A stretch of DNA of 33,641 nt from NCBI GenBank assembly GCA_017476785.1, contig JAFUZD010000117.1:1-33641 (forward strand). Direction: 5' to 3'. The notes under the pieces are model-generated. The model was given only the letters and a program-made list of their open reading frames with translations, did not search any database and was not told the DNA's origin. The translations under genes were made by a program, and so were the position numbers. This stretch comes from Prevotella sp. (GTDB lineage Bacteria > Bacteroidota > Bacteroidia > Bacteroidales > Bacteroidaceae). This document shows, in pieces, positions 15,098-22,555 of the stretch; position 1 is the stretch's first letter, and each line of letters opens with the position of its first letter.

Positions 15098-15655
15098 ATG
15101 ACTACCAAGTCTCTGAAAGAACGCACCCAGCAATTGGTGGCTCAATTCTGTAATGGCGACGACCAAGCCTTCGCCCAGCTATACGACCTGTATGCACAGA
15201 TGCTGTTCAACTACGGCGTGAAGCTCACGCAAGATCAGGAGCTGCTCAAAGACTGCATCCACGACGTGTTCGTAAAGGTGTACACCAAGCGCAATGAGCG
15301 CGGCAGCATCAACAATCTGGGCTCGTACCTCATCATCTCGTTGAAGAACCGACTGCTCGACGAGTTCCGCCGCCATACGTTCACCAGCGACATCGCCATT
15401 GAAGAATGTGCCTACCGACGCGCAGCCGAAGACACGGAGCAGACCTATCTGAGACAGGAGCACCAGCTGATGCAGTCGGCTCAGGTGGCTCACTTGATGC
15501 AGCACCTCACCCGCCGGCAGCGACAGGCCATCACCTTATATTATATAGAGGAGCGTAAGTACGACGAGATTTGCGACATTCTGCAGATGAACTATCACTC
15601 CGTGCGCAACCTGATGCACCGCGGAATGCTGAAACTGAGAGAGGCCGCAATGTAA
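15098..15655 (+). CDS. ECF RNA polymerase sigma factor (FecI-like)
   Basis: The 185-residue product has region 2 at about 25-65 (FAQLYDLYAQMLFNYG ... LLKDCIHDVFVKVY) and a DNA-binding region 4 at about 130-181 (LTRRQRQAITLYYIEERKYDEI ... NYHSVRNLMHRGMLKLRE), the two conserved parts of sigma-70 group 4. In Bacteroidetes such sigma factors usually work with a membrane FecR anti-sigma and a TonB-dependent transporter at glycan loci. Here it is followed only by a very short FecR-like ORF (15723-16001), and no transporter is near. Its position after the pectin genes suggests, but does not show, that it regulates them. There is a 67-bp gap to the next ORF, containing a 12-bp hairpin. Confidence 0.93.
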   Translation: MTTKSLKERTQQLVAQFCNGDDQAFAQLYDLYAQMLFNYGVKLTQDQELLKDCIHDVFVKVYTKRNERGSINNLGSYLIISLKNRLLDEFRRHTFTSDIAIEECAYRRAAEDTEQTYLRQEHQLMQSAQVAHLMQHLTRRQRQAITLYYIEERKYDEICDILQMNYHSVRNLMHRGMLKLREAAM

Positions 15656-15686
15656 AAGCGTACACGCAATGATGACATAACAAGAA

Positions 15687-15722
15687 GTGCTTCGTCTTAA
15701 TATCAGAAACAAGACGAAGCAC
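15687..15722 (+). repeat. Perfect 12-bp inverted repeat abutting a start codon
   Basis: GTGCTTCGTCTT at 15687-15698 and AAGACGAAGCAC at 15711-15722 enclose a 12-nt loop. The GTG at 15723 follows immediately. There is no T-run, so this is not a normal terminator; it may block translation of the mini anti-sigma ORF. Confidence 0.8.
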
Positions 15723-16001
15723 GTGAAAAGAGTAATCTATACAACGATTGACGAGTTCCTACGCGACGATGACTTCATCCGTTACGTAATGGACTGCCAG
15801 CCCGACGGGGATTCCTATTGGGCCTCCTACCTCACGGCGGCTCCGCGCATCCGCTCGGCCTACTTGAAAGCCTACGACATACTGCTACATCTTGACGACT
15901 GCGACTTGCTGTCGCCCGCAGAGGCCGAGGCACTGAAGCGGCGCATCTTCCGCTCTATCAAGTCTGCATCTTGCCAATACGATCCCGTAAGTATGTCTTA
16001 A
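15723..16001 (+). CDS. Truncated FecR-type anti-sigma factor (N-terminal cytosolic domain only)
   Basis: With the GTG at 15723 the product is 92 residues (MKRVIYTTIDEFLRDDDF ...); the alternative GTG 15687 lies inside the hairpin. Residues 8-78 match the N-terminal sigma-binding domain of Bacteroidetes FecR proteins (IDEFLRDDDFIRYV, SYWASYLTAAPRIRSAYLKA, AEAEALKRRIFRSIK). A normal FecR continues into a transmembrane helix and a periplasmic FecR domain. Here the sequence ends 14 residues later (SASCQYDPVSMS at the end), and those last codons are antisense to the end of the convergent regulator at 15958-16857. This looks like a deletion that removed the rest of the gene. It could still act as a soluble anti-sigma, or be a remnant. 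Confidence 0.65.
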   Translation: MKRVIYTTIDEFLRDDDFIRYVMDCQPDGDSYWASYLTAAPRIRSAYLKAYDILLHLDDCDLLSPAEAEALKRRIFRSIKSASCQYDPVSMS

Positions 16002-16857
16002 AGCCCTCGTCGCCCAGCACCTCTACGTCGTCGTAGAGACCCAGCACAAAGCGGCCGATGCCTATATAGCTGCACACATCGAGCTCCAGCAGCCAGTGGC
16101 GGCTGTCTTCCTTCACGATGTAGGGCTGCGAGCGCGGGTATTCCTCTACCATCAGATTGTAGGCCAACCGCCCTAAGCGCAGCTTGACGGGCATCTGTTG
16201 CTCGCCACTGAACAGGAAGATGTCGGTGAAGACGCGCTTATGGTGCTTCTCGTTCTGCCACTCGTCGGCCAGCAGCTCCACCGACTCCATCCGCGCCAGC
16301 TTGAAAGTCTTATTCATCCGCGTCTTCAGCTCGAAGGCACGGATTTCGTTATTGTGGTTCAGGAACATATAGGGCTCCACGATGCGGTCGGTCTGCGTGT
16401 TGCTGTGGGGCGACGAGTAGTGGCGCAGCACCACGCAGCGCCGCCACTTGATGGCATCGTAGATGACGCTCACGCTCTGCGCATAGCGCTGCCGCAGCTC
16501 AACGTCGTCGAGGATGTCGAGGTCGTAGAGCGCGTCCAGCTTGCGCCGCAGATGCTGCACCTGCAGGCTGTTGTCGTTGGCACGCTCCAAGATGCGCCGC
16601 ATCACGATGGCCTCGTCTTCCGTGAAGTTCACCGTGCGGAACAGACGACGGAAGAAGTCTGAGTCCTTATCCAGACTGTAACACGCACCGCTGCGCTTCT
16701 CCACGCGGAACCCGTAGTCGCGGAAGAACTCCAGATAGTAGTACAGATTGCGCCGCGAGATGTCCAGCCGGTCGCATAGCTGTGCCACCGTGTACTGCCG
16801 GTTCTCCGTCAGCAACAGCATCAGTTCCAGTTGTTTCTCCAGTTTATCGTGTCTCAT
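15958..16857 (-). CDS. WYL-type transcriptional regulator (helix-turn-helix + effector domain)
   Basis: The 299-residue product starts MRHDKLEKQLELMLLL. The N-terminal HTH (about 18-60) reads TVAQLCDRLDISRRNLYYYLEFFRDYGF. The middle (about 150-200) contains RIVEPYMFLNHNNEIRAFEL, the region that carries Trp-Tyr-Leu in classical WYL domains; the WYL tripeptide itself is not present, so this is a divergent member. WYL regulators bind nucleotide-type or nucleic-acid ligands and DNA. The start is 4 bp after the rnhB stop on the same strand, so the two are probably co-transcribed. The 3' end overlaps the mini anti-sigma ORF by 44 bp on the opposite strand. Confidence 0.8.
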   Translation of the reverse strand: MRHDKLEKQLELMLLLTENRQYTVAQLCDRLDISRRNLYYYLEFFRDYGFRVEKRSGACYSLDKDSDFFRRLFRTVNFTEDEAIVMRRILERANDNSLQVQHLRRKLDALYDLDILDDVELRQRYAQSVSVIYDAIKWRRCVVLRHYSSPHSNTQTDRIVEPYMFLNHNNEIRAFELKTRMNKTFKLARMESVELLADEWQNEKHHKRVFTDIFLFSGEQQMPVKLRLGRLAYNLMVEEYPRSQPYIVKEDSRHWLLELDVCSYIGIGRFVLGLYDDVEVLGDEGFKTYLRDRIGKMQT

Positions 16858-16861
16858 TGTG

Positions 16862-17470
16862 CTATTCTGCGAAATCGAGCGACAGCTCTTCCGTCCCCAA
16901 CAGGTTGTAGCTGCGCCGATGGAATGGGGTAATTCCGTAGGTACGGATGGCCTCGCGGTGCTTGCGTGTGGGGTAGCCTTTGTTGCTCAGCCAGTCATAC
17001 TGCGGGTAGTCGGCGGCCAAGCGGTCCATATAGTCGTCACGATAGGTCTTGGCCAGAATCGAGGCTGCGGCTATCGAGAGATACTTGCCGTCGCCTTTCA
17101 CAATCGTGGTATAGGGCAGCTGACCGTAGGGCTTGAAGCGATTGCCATCCACGATGACGGCCTCGGGGCGCACCGCCAGTTGGTCCAGCGCGCGGTGCAT
17201 TGCCAAGATAGAGGCGTTCAGGATGTTAATTTGGTCGATTTCATCGGGCTCCACGATGCCCACAGCCCAGCTGACGGCATCGCGTTCTATCACCTCGCGC
17301 AGCTGCTTCCGTCGCCGGTCGCTCAGCTGCTTCGAGTCGTTCAGCTCCGCATTCTCATAGTCGGGCGGCAGAATCACCGCCGCCGCATACACGGCTCCCG
17401 CCAGACAGCCTCGCCCAGCCTCGTCGCATCCCGCCTCCACGAGGCCCTCGTAATAGTGTGATTTCAGCAT
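16862..17470 (-). CDS. rnhB: Ribonuclease HII
   Basis: The 202-residue product, a usual length for the family, removes ribonucleotides and RNA primers from RNA-DNA hybrids using two metal ions. Visible signatures are [12 protein letters not shown] with catalytic D16 and E17, LNDSKQLS (about 43-50), VIVDGNRF with D108, and [14 protein letters not shown], which carries the later conserved acid. The start is ATG at 17468-17470, supported by a GGAGG Shine-Dalgarno (complement at 17475-17479) five bases away, which is unusual among the genes here. It leads a two-gene minus-strand unit with the WYL-type regulator. Confidence 0.95.
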   Translation of the reverse strand: MLKSHYYEGLVEAGCDEAGRGCLAGAVYAAAVILPPDYENAELNDSKQLSDRRRKQLREVIERDAVSWAVGIVEPDEIDQINILNASILAMHRALDQLAVRPEAVIVDGNRFKPYGQLPYTTIVKGDGKYLSIAAASILAKTYRDDYMDRLAADYPQYDWLSNKGYPTRKHREAIRTYGITPFHRRSYNLLGTEELSLDFAE

Positions 17471-17495
17471 CGTTCCTCCATTTTGATTTCCCCCG

Positions 17496-17503
17496 CAAAA
17501 TTA
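17496..17503 (-). promoter_or_regulatory. Probable -7 element for rnhB
   Basis: On the minus strand this reads TAATTTTG, matching TAnnTTTG, 25 bp upstream of the rnhB ATG. No convincing -33 element is seen. Confidence 0.45.
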
Positions 17504-17546
17504 CAAAATAGTTTCGAGGAAAGCCGTATAGATTCAAAAATTTTGC

Positions 17547-17554
17547 TATCTTTG
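17547..17554 (+). promoter_or_regulatory. Probable -7 element for the four-helix membrane protein gene
   Basis: TATCTTTG at 17547-17554 followed by CAAAAAG, with ATG 34 bp downstream at 17589. It is divergent from the rnhB promoter, so the 118-bp gap carries two outward promoters. Confidence 0.6.
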
Positions 17555-17588
17555 CAAAAAGAACGTCGAATCCATCAACAAAAGTATT

Positions 17589-18005
17589 ATGAACCAGAAT
17601 TTCCAACGTAGCATCGCAGTGATGAGTCTTTGCGTCATCCTGCTCTTTGTGTCTCTTTTTGCTAAAGACATCTTGCCCGAAACTGACTATTCTACCCTAC
17701 TCTTGCCCATTTACGCCCTGATTCTGATTATTGCAGTCTGGTCGCTCTTTGTCCTTAGCAAGAAGAAGAAGAACAAGCCCGCAACAGAGCAGACACCATT
17801 CCGCTGGACACGGCGCAGCTTCTGGCAGTTCACCATTCTCGCCGTAGCAGTAACACTCCTGCTATTCTGCGGCCTGCTCGTCGACGGGATGGCATCGTCG
17901 CCCCTCTACATCATCGTGCTCATCATCAACATCGTCAATGCCCTCATCTTCATCCCCCGCTACTACCGGCAGATGAAGAAGAACGAGCAACAAGAAACGG
18001 ACTAA
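17589..18005 (+). CDS. Hypothetical four-helix inner-membrane protein
   Basis: The 138-residue product has four hydrophobic segments: about 7-25 (IAVMSLCVILLFVSLFA), 36-57 (LLLPIYALILIIAVWSLFVL), 78-98 (FWQFTILAVAVTLLLFCGLLV) and 104-122 (LYIIVLIINIVNALIFI). A basic loop (KKKKNK, about 58-63) follows helix 2 and a charged C-terminus follows helix 4, which suggests both termini are cytoplasmic. I do not recognise a family or functional residues. It has its own promoter; the next gene is 128 bp away in the same direction. Confidence 0.75.
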   Translation: MNQNFQRSIAVMSLCVILLFVSLFAKDILPETDYSTLLLPIYALILIIAVWSLFVLSKKKKNKPATEQTPFRWTRRSFWQFTILAVAVTLLLFCGLLVDGMASSPLYIIVLIINIVNALIFIPRYYRQMKKNEQQETD

Positions 18006-18093
18006 GCTGTTTTTGTCAGCCACCACGCACGACGGATTAATAATAATTAACAAAGAAAATTGGAAGTTGAACATATTGTGCACAGAAAGGTTG

Positions 18094-18101
18094 TTTCTTT
18101 G
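18094..18101 (+). promoter_or_regulatory. Weak candidate -7 element for the small gene at 18134
   Basis: TTTCTTTG at 18094-18101 differs from TAnnTTTG at one base. TTG at 18067-18069 lies 24 bp upstream, a long spacing. The rest of the 18006-18133 gap shows nothing else. Confidence 0.3.
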
Positions 18102-18133
18102 CAGCAGGAAACAAACATAAAAGAAATAGCCTT

Positions 18134-18406
18134 ATGAAAAAAGAAATGACTGTCGACACAACGATCCAACTGAGTGCACTGGCTGAAAATGCTGCCTACC
18201 TGATTCGGCTGCCGCTGGTACGGCTGAGCAACTACTATTCACAACTACTTGAACGGCGCATCAACATCCGCCAGACACTGGCACTCGTCAATGCCCAAGT
18301 GGCATTCTTCCTCGCCGTATTCCCGATGGAATCGCCCATTTTTATACGTTTCGCCTGTCTGGCGTGGCTGGTCAGTGCACTACTGAAATGCAAAAAGGAA
18401 CTCTAA
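18134..18406 (+). CDS. Small conserved-looking hypothetical protein
   Basis: The 90-residue product starts MKKEMTVDTTIQLSALAENA. The first half looks helical and amphipathic (LIRLPLVRLSNYYSQLLERRINIRQ). The second half has a moderately hydrophobic stretch (LALVNAQVAFFLAVF) and a second one near the C-terminus (FIRFACLAWLVSALL) before KCKKEL. It is probably membrane-associated. No family is recognised, although similar small proteins feel familiar from Prevotella. The stop codon is inside the left half of a terminator hairpin, so the transcript ends with this gene. Confidence 0.7.
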   Translation: MKKEMTVDTTIQLSALAENAAYLIRLPLVRLSNYYSQLLERRINIRQTLALVNAQVAFFLAVFPMESPIFIRFACLAWLVSALLKCKKEL

Positions 18407-18423
18407 CAAGAGTTCCTTTTTTT
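18392..18423 (+). terminator. Intrinsic terminator overlapping a stop codon
   Basis: AAAAAGGAACTCT (from 18392), AACA loop, AGAGTTCC and a T-run. The stop codon of the 18134 gene is inside the hairpin. The sequence also has an A-run on the left side, so it may serve the convergent sufS transcript as well. Confidence 0.85.
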
Positions 18424-18455
18424 GTTGTAGTCACCGCCGACCTCTGGCAGTGCCG

Positions 18456-19670
18456 TCAGAACATCTGGCTGACACGCTGCAAGCCGCTGACCAATGCGTC
18501 AACCTCCTCGTGCGTGTTATAGAGCGCCAGCGAAGCCCGCACGGTGCCGCTGATGCCGAGACGTGTCATTAGCGGCTGGGCGCAGTGGTGGCCTGTGCGC
18601 ACGGCGATGCCGAGACGGTCGAGCAGGGTGCCGATGTCGAGATGGTGGATATGACCGATGTTGAAACTGATGACGGCATCCTTATCCGCTGCCTCGCCAT
18701 AGAAGTGGATGCCATCCACCTCGCGCAGCCGCTGCATTGCATACTGCGTCAAGTCGCGTTCATAGCGCAGTATCTCGTTGCGGCCAATGCGCTCAATGAA
18801 GTCGATGGCCGTAGCCAACCCGTGGGTGGCCACATAGTCGGGCGTTCCGGCCTCGAACTTGAAAGGCAGCCGCTCGAAGGTAGTCTTCTCCCACGTCACG
18901 CGGTCTATCATCTCGCCTCCACCCTGATAGGGCGGCAGGCGGTCGAGCCACTCCTCTTTCCCATAGAGCACGCCGATGCCCGTAGGGCCGTACATCTTAT
19001 GACCACTGAAAGCGAAGAAGTCGCAGTCCAATGCCTGCACGTCAATGGGCATATGGGGCGCACTCTGCGCCCCGTCAATGAGCACGGGAATGCCTTTCTC
19101 GTGCGCTTTTCTTACGATTTCATCGACAGGATTCACCGTTCCCAGCACATTGCTGACGTGCGTGATGCTGACCAGCCGGGTGCGCTCGTTGAGCAGCTGG
19201 TCGAAGGCGTCGAGCCGCAGCTCACCACTATCTGTAATCGGTATCACGCGCAGACGCAGCTGATAGCGCTCTGCCTGCAGTTGCCACGGCACAATGTTGG
19301 AGTGGTGCTCCATCTCGCTGACGATAATCTCGTCGCCCGGCTGCATCTGCGACGCGCAGAACGACGAAGCCACCAGATTGATGGCCTCCGTAGTGCCGCG
19401 CGTAAAGACGATTTCCTCAGCCTTACGGGCATTGACGAAGCGGCGCACGCGCTCACGTGCCGCCTCGTGCAGGTCGGTAGCCTGCTGCGACAGATAGTGC
19501 ACGCCGCGGTGCACGTTAGCGTTCACGTTCAGGTATTCGTCGCGCATTGCATCCAGCACGCACAGCGGTTTCTGTGTCGTCGCCCCGTTGTCCAGATAGA
19601 CCAGTGGCCGGCCATAGACTTCGCGCGACAGGATGGGAAACTCCTCCCTTATCTTTTTCGTATCAAGCAT
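18456..19670 (-). CDS. sufS: Cysteine desulfurase SufS
   Basis: The 404-residue PLP enzyme takes sulfur from cysteine for Fe-S cluster assembly. It is a class V aminotransferase fold with YLDNGATTQKP (25-35), the TRGTTEAINLV segment (90-100), SEMEHHSN (118-125), the PLP Lys K225 in FSGHKMYGPTG, and the active-site Cys C363 in RTGHHCAQPLM, which is the SufS (type II) arrangement. The length is typical. SufB, SufC and SufD are encoded on the same strand upstream but are separated from it by the flippase/glycosyltransferase pair. No sufE or sufU is seen. A promoter only 8 bp before the ATG (19679-19686) implies a nearly leaderless transcript. Confidence 0.95.
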   Translation of the reverse strand: MLDTKKIREEFPILSREVYGRPLVYLDNGATTQKPLCVLDAMRDEYLNVNANVHRGVHYLSQQATDLHEAARERVRRFVNARKAEEIVFTRGTTEAINLVASSFCASQMQPGDEIIVSEMEHHSNIVPWQLQAERYQLRLRVIPITDSGELRLDAFDQLLNERTRLVSITHVSNVLGTVNPVDEIVRKAHEKGIPVLIDGAQSAPHMPIDVQALDCDFFAFSGHKMYGPTGIGVLYGKEEWLDRLPPYQGGGEMIDRVTWEKTTFERLPFKFEAGTPDYVATHGLATAIDFIERIGRNEILRYERDLTQYAMQRLREVDGIHFYGEAADKDAVISFNIGHIHHLDIGTLLDRLGIAVRTGHHCAQPLMTRLGISGTVRASLALYNTHEEVDALVSGLQRVSQMF

Positions 19671-19678
19671 AATCTCTG

Positions 19679-19686
19679 CAAAAATA
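19679..19686 (-). promoter_or_regulatory. -7 element for sufS
   Basis: On the minus strand this reads TATTTTTG, followed by eight bases and then the sufS ATG. The expected -33 position falls in the loop of the stem-loop at 19690-19730. Confidence 0.6.
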
Positions 19687-19689
19687 AGT

Positions 19690-19730
19690 ATTATAAAGCA
19701 ATTATCACACTACAATAATTGCTTTATAAT
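19690..19730 (-). terminator. Perfect 16-bp inverted repeat between glycosyltransferase and sufS
   Basis: ATTATAAAGCAATTAT (19690-19705) and ATAATTGCTTTATAAT (19715-19730) with a 9-nt loop. Read on the minus strand it is followed by ACTTATTTTTG, so it can terminate the glycosyltransferase transcript. It also overlaps the sufS promoter upstream region and could bind a dimeric regulator. Confidence 0.65.
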
Positions 19731-19745
19731 AAACTTTAACAGAAC

Positions 19746-20687
19746 TCAAAAGGATAAGCCATAATGCCCGAAGACGGCTTTGATGGCTTTGTCATTGCCT
19801 CCTGCCTGCACATTGCGGCTCATCAATGACGTGCCCGAATGCGGATTGTCTATATAGCGAGTGCCGTGTATCTTCTGAGGAATGGGGCAATAAAGCGTTC
19901 CTTTCAGCATTGCCATTGCCTTAAACCACACATCATCGGCATCAGGACACAAGTCCGTCCACACCGATTCGCTGAACACCTCGTCCGACAGGCTTCCCGG
20001 CGGATACATCACTCCCCCGACCCCTGTGGGGAAGCACAGCATCGAGACGGACTCATCGCAGCTCTCAATGTCCCATTCCATATAGGGCCGGGGAGTCCCA
20101 TCGGCATTGACGCTCACCTTATGGAACCTATTGCATACGATGCAATGGGGGTGTCCGATGCGTGTCTTCAGCATTTCCTCCAACAAGTCGAAGTGGTAAA
20201 TGGCATCATCGTCAATGGTGACGATGGTGTCACGGGGATATTCCCTGAGCGAGGGCACCAGCTTCTTGTACGAGCGAATGTCCCTGCAATACTTGATTTC
20301 AAGTCCTCGCGCCTGTTGCAGGGCGAGGATACGAGGAAGCGGCCTATCTTTGTAGTCGTCTTGCAGCCACAGCACTATCTTGTTAGGCTTGCACGTTTGC
20401 TGCATCATCGACTCTATCGTCAGATATACTTCATACATACGCTTGCCATACGTCGTCAGACTCACAATGACTTGCTCGCCGGGGAGGTACACCTCGTCAG
20501 TAGTTCCACGCTCCGTGGAATGAAGTGCCAGCCAGCGCAGCCGCTCCGACTCAATATCGAACAGAATGTGTTGTTCATTGTCAGAAGAGCGCCTGATTAA
20601 ATCGCCGAATTTGGCCTCAACCTTACGGACTAACCGAACGGGGAGGCTGGCCACATAAGCCAGAATGGAGAGAATGCCTGTTTTCAT
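19746..20687 (-). CDS. Glycosyltransferase (GT2-like)
   Basis: The 313-residue product has a basic, membrane-proximal N-terminus (MKTGILSILAYVASLPVRLVRKV). The catalytic part opens with VIVSLTTYGKRMYEVYLTIESM and continues with PNKIVLWLQDDY. The acidic metal-binding motif is in TIVTIDDDAIYHFDLL, and a later acceptor region is near PDADDVWFKAMAML. These patterns fit a GT-A fold transferase that adds a sugar to a surface glycan. It follows the flippase gene by 3 bp, so the two form an operon. Donor and acceptor are unknown. Confidence 0.8.
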   Translation of the reverse strand: MKTGILSILAYVASLPVRLVRKVEAKFGDLIRRSSDNEQHILFDIESERLRWLALHSTERGTTDEVYLPGEQVIVSLTTYGKRMYEVYLTIESMMQQTCKPNKIVLWLQDDYKDRPLPRILALQQARGLEIKYCRDIRSYKKLVPSLREYPRDTIVTIDDDAIYHFDLLEEMLKTRIGHPHCIVCNRFHKVSVNADGTPRPYMEWDIESCDESVSMLCFPTGVGGVMYPPGSLSDEVFSESVWTDLCPDADDVWFKAMAMLKGTLYCPIPQKIHGTRYIDNPHSGTSLMSRNVQAGGNDKAIKAVFGHYGLSF

Positions 20688-20690
20688 ATT

Positions 20691-22244
20691 TCAATGACGG
20701 TATTGAGTAATGATTCCGACAATGCGCCGCGTGAACATCCGCATTCCGCGTGTCGTCAGCAGGAGCAGTGCATAGGAAGAAACAACATAGATAATCAAAC
20801 TCAGAATGAGCCCCAGCCATCGTGCGGTGGCACCGCACAGAGAACCGATAGCTATTGAAAGGACGGCACAGGCCAGCAAACCGACGGCGTGCAGCCCATA
20901 TTGCAGATAATATCCCAACCAAGAAGCCTTCAGACCGTTGCTAAACAGATAGTAAGGCTTCCATAGCAGCACCATCAACACCTGACTGATGATACATCCC
21001 AGCAAAATGCCGTCAAGCCCCCACACATAGCCCAGCAAGACTGAACAGCCCAAGTTGAGCACAGCCTCAGCAGCCGGTGCCCACACATCGCCAAAGAGCT
21101 GATAGGCCTCTTTGAACGAATCGACCACCGTGCGCGACAGTCGTATGTACAGCCCCACCACCAGCAGGAGCAGTGTTTGCTCGCCCAAGAGATAGCCCCT
21201 GCCTATCCACGCCGCAATGAACGGCCCCACAAAGAGATAGAGCCCGAAACAAGCCACGCCAGCTATCCAGATGCGCGAGGAGAACAACTCCCAAAACACA
21301 TCCAGCACGTGGTGCCGGCTACCTTCAGCCACCAAGTTACCGATAGATGCCCCCATATCACTGTAAAGCACGCTGAGCGTAGTGGCCACATAGCCAATGA
21401 TGAGCATATAGTTACCATAGTAAGTCACCATCGACAGCGAGACAAAGGCATAGATGATGAGTGGAGCCGTCTGCTCCAATGCGAAAGACGCCAGCTTATG
21501 GGCAAATAGTTGTCTGGTCTTAACCATCAGTGTGTGATACTTGCCAAGCAATGACGCACCCGTCCGAGCCGATTGGCGGAGCCACGGATATTCCCGCTTC
21601 AGCACGCCATTAATCACAAACACCGTGACCACATTGCCTGCAAACTCCCAGAACAGCCATCCCCACACTCCCCAATGAAAAAGGGTAAGGAAGACTATCT
21701 GTAAAGCCATCTTCGCATAGCGGACACCGTGCAACCACGGCTGCAACTTGAAGCTCTTCTGGTCGGCCCGAATCAATATCTGCCTGTAATTCCACAGATA
21801 GCCGGCAACAGAACCACTCAGAAACACCACAAAAGCCACATAAACATACAGCAAGCCACACTCCGTCTGAGGGAACGCATAAGGCAAAGCCAGCATCACC
21901 AAGCACCCCATTCCACACAACAGGGCGGCAATGCGCCGATAGAGCAGCCCCTGCACGGTGAGAATCTCGCAAACGGTTTCTTGGTCGTTACGGCAGATGG
22001 GCTTATAGAGCGATGTGGCCATCGCCGTCCCAATCCCCAGTTCTGCCAAGTTGAGAAAACTCAGGATATTGCCAAGCGTCGTGTTCAGGCCTATGACCTC
22101 AGCCCCCAGACAGTCAAGAAATATCTTCCGTGAGTAGAACCCCACGGCGATTTGCACCAGAAAGAGCCCCACGGACATTCTGGAGTTCTGCACGGTACGC
22201 CGCGTACGGGACACCTCGCTCCTGCTATTTAGATTCTCTTGCAT
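20691..22244 (-). CDS. Polysaccharide flippase, Wzx/MOP-superfamily membrane protein
   Basis: Using ATG 22242-22244 the product is 517 residues. A cytosolic N-terminus (MQENLNSRSEVSRTRRTVQN) is followed by about 12-14 hydrophobic helices, beginning SRMSVGLFLVQIAVGFYSRKIFLDCLGAEVIGLN and including NLAELGIGTAMATSLYKPI, the pattern of lipid-linked oligosaccharide flippases. The frame continues upstream to 22421 with in-frame ATGs at 22421, 22311 and 22292. These would lie inside the structured leader and add non-membrane sequence, so I prefer 22244. It is coupled to the glycosyltransferase downstream. Placement between sufD and sufS is unusual. The presumed ATG abuts a 14-nt arm of an inverted repeat, which suggests translational control. 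Confidence 0.85.
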   Translation of the reverse strand: MQENLNSRSEVSRTRRTVQNSRMSVGLFLVQIAVGFYSRKIFLDCLGAEVIGLNTTLGNILSFLNLAELGIGTAMATSLYKPICRNDQETVCEILTVQGLLYRRIAALLCGMGCLVMLALPYAFPQTECGLLYVYVAFVVFLSGSVAGYLWNYRQILIRADQKSFKLQPWLHGVRYAKMALQIVFLTLFHWGVWGWLFWEFAGNVVTVFVINGVLKREYPWLRQSARTGASLLGKYHTLMVKTRQLFAHKLASFALEQTAPLIIYAFVSLSMVTYYGNYMLIIGYVATTLSVLYSDMGASIGNLVAEGSRHHVLDVFWELFSSRIWIAGVACFGLYLFVGPFIAAWIGRGYLLGEQTLLLLVVGLYIRLSRTVVDSFKEAYQLFGDVWAPAAEAVLNLGCSVLLGYVWGLDGILLGCIISQVLMVLLWKPYYLFSNGLKASWLGYYLQYGLHAVGLLACAVLSIAIGSLCGATARWLGLILSLIIYVVSSYALLLLTTRGMRMFTRRIVGIITQYRH

Positions 22245-22358
22245 TTTGGTCGGACGCTTTTTAAAATCTAAATCATCAATAAAGATTCGCATCGGGGCAT
22301 AAAGATAGCGCATCGCTCTTCCCGATTCATCCCCAAGTTCAGGTAGCGTCCGACCAAA
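22245..22358 (-). repeat. 114-bp segment bounded by perfect 14-bp inverted repeats
   Basis: TTTGGTCGGACGCT at 22245-22258 and its exact reverse complement AGCGTCCGACCAAA at 22345-22358. The left arm touches the presumed flippase ATG. A third copy of the core TTGGTCGGAC lies at 22444-22453. Either a leader RNA structure or the termini of a small non-autonomous mobile element; no target-site duplication is evident. Confidence 0.75.
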
Positions 22359-22453
22359 GATTTTACCCTTTCGTTGAAATGAAGGAAGGGATGCGCCGTA
22401 AAATAACAGGCGTATCCACATTCCTCGGGTTCAACGAAAAATGTTGGTCGGAC
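22348..22453 (-). repeat. Nested imperfect hairpin of about 106 nt in the flippase leader
   Basis: GTCCGACCAA (22348-22357) pairs with TTGGTCGGAC (22444-22453). Inside it, TTTCGTTGAA (22369-22378) pairs with TTCAACGAAA (22430-22439). Further inside, GGATGCGCC near 22389-22397 pairs imperfectly with GGCGTATCC near 22409-22417. This outer stem uses the same bases as the 22245/22345 pairing, so the two folds are mutually exclusive. Confidence 0.65.
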
Positions 22454-22544
22454 ATTATTTTGAACTTAGAACCATCAGAATTGAATACATTAACTCAATC
22501 TACCCACGATGTCGTGCAGCCGTCGCAAAGGGCGGATGCGGGAG

Positions 22545-22552
22545 CAAAGATA
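22545..22552 (-). promoter_or_regulatory. -7 element of the flippase/glycosyltransferase promoter
   Basis: On the minus strand this reads TATCTTTG followed by CTCCCGC. Its upstream spacer coincides with the first 16-bp palindrome at 22556-22571. The inferred start near 22538 gives a leader of about 290 nt to the ATG at 22244. Confidence 0.6.
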
Positions 22553-22555
22553 GAA

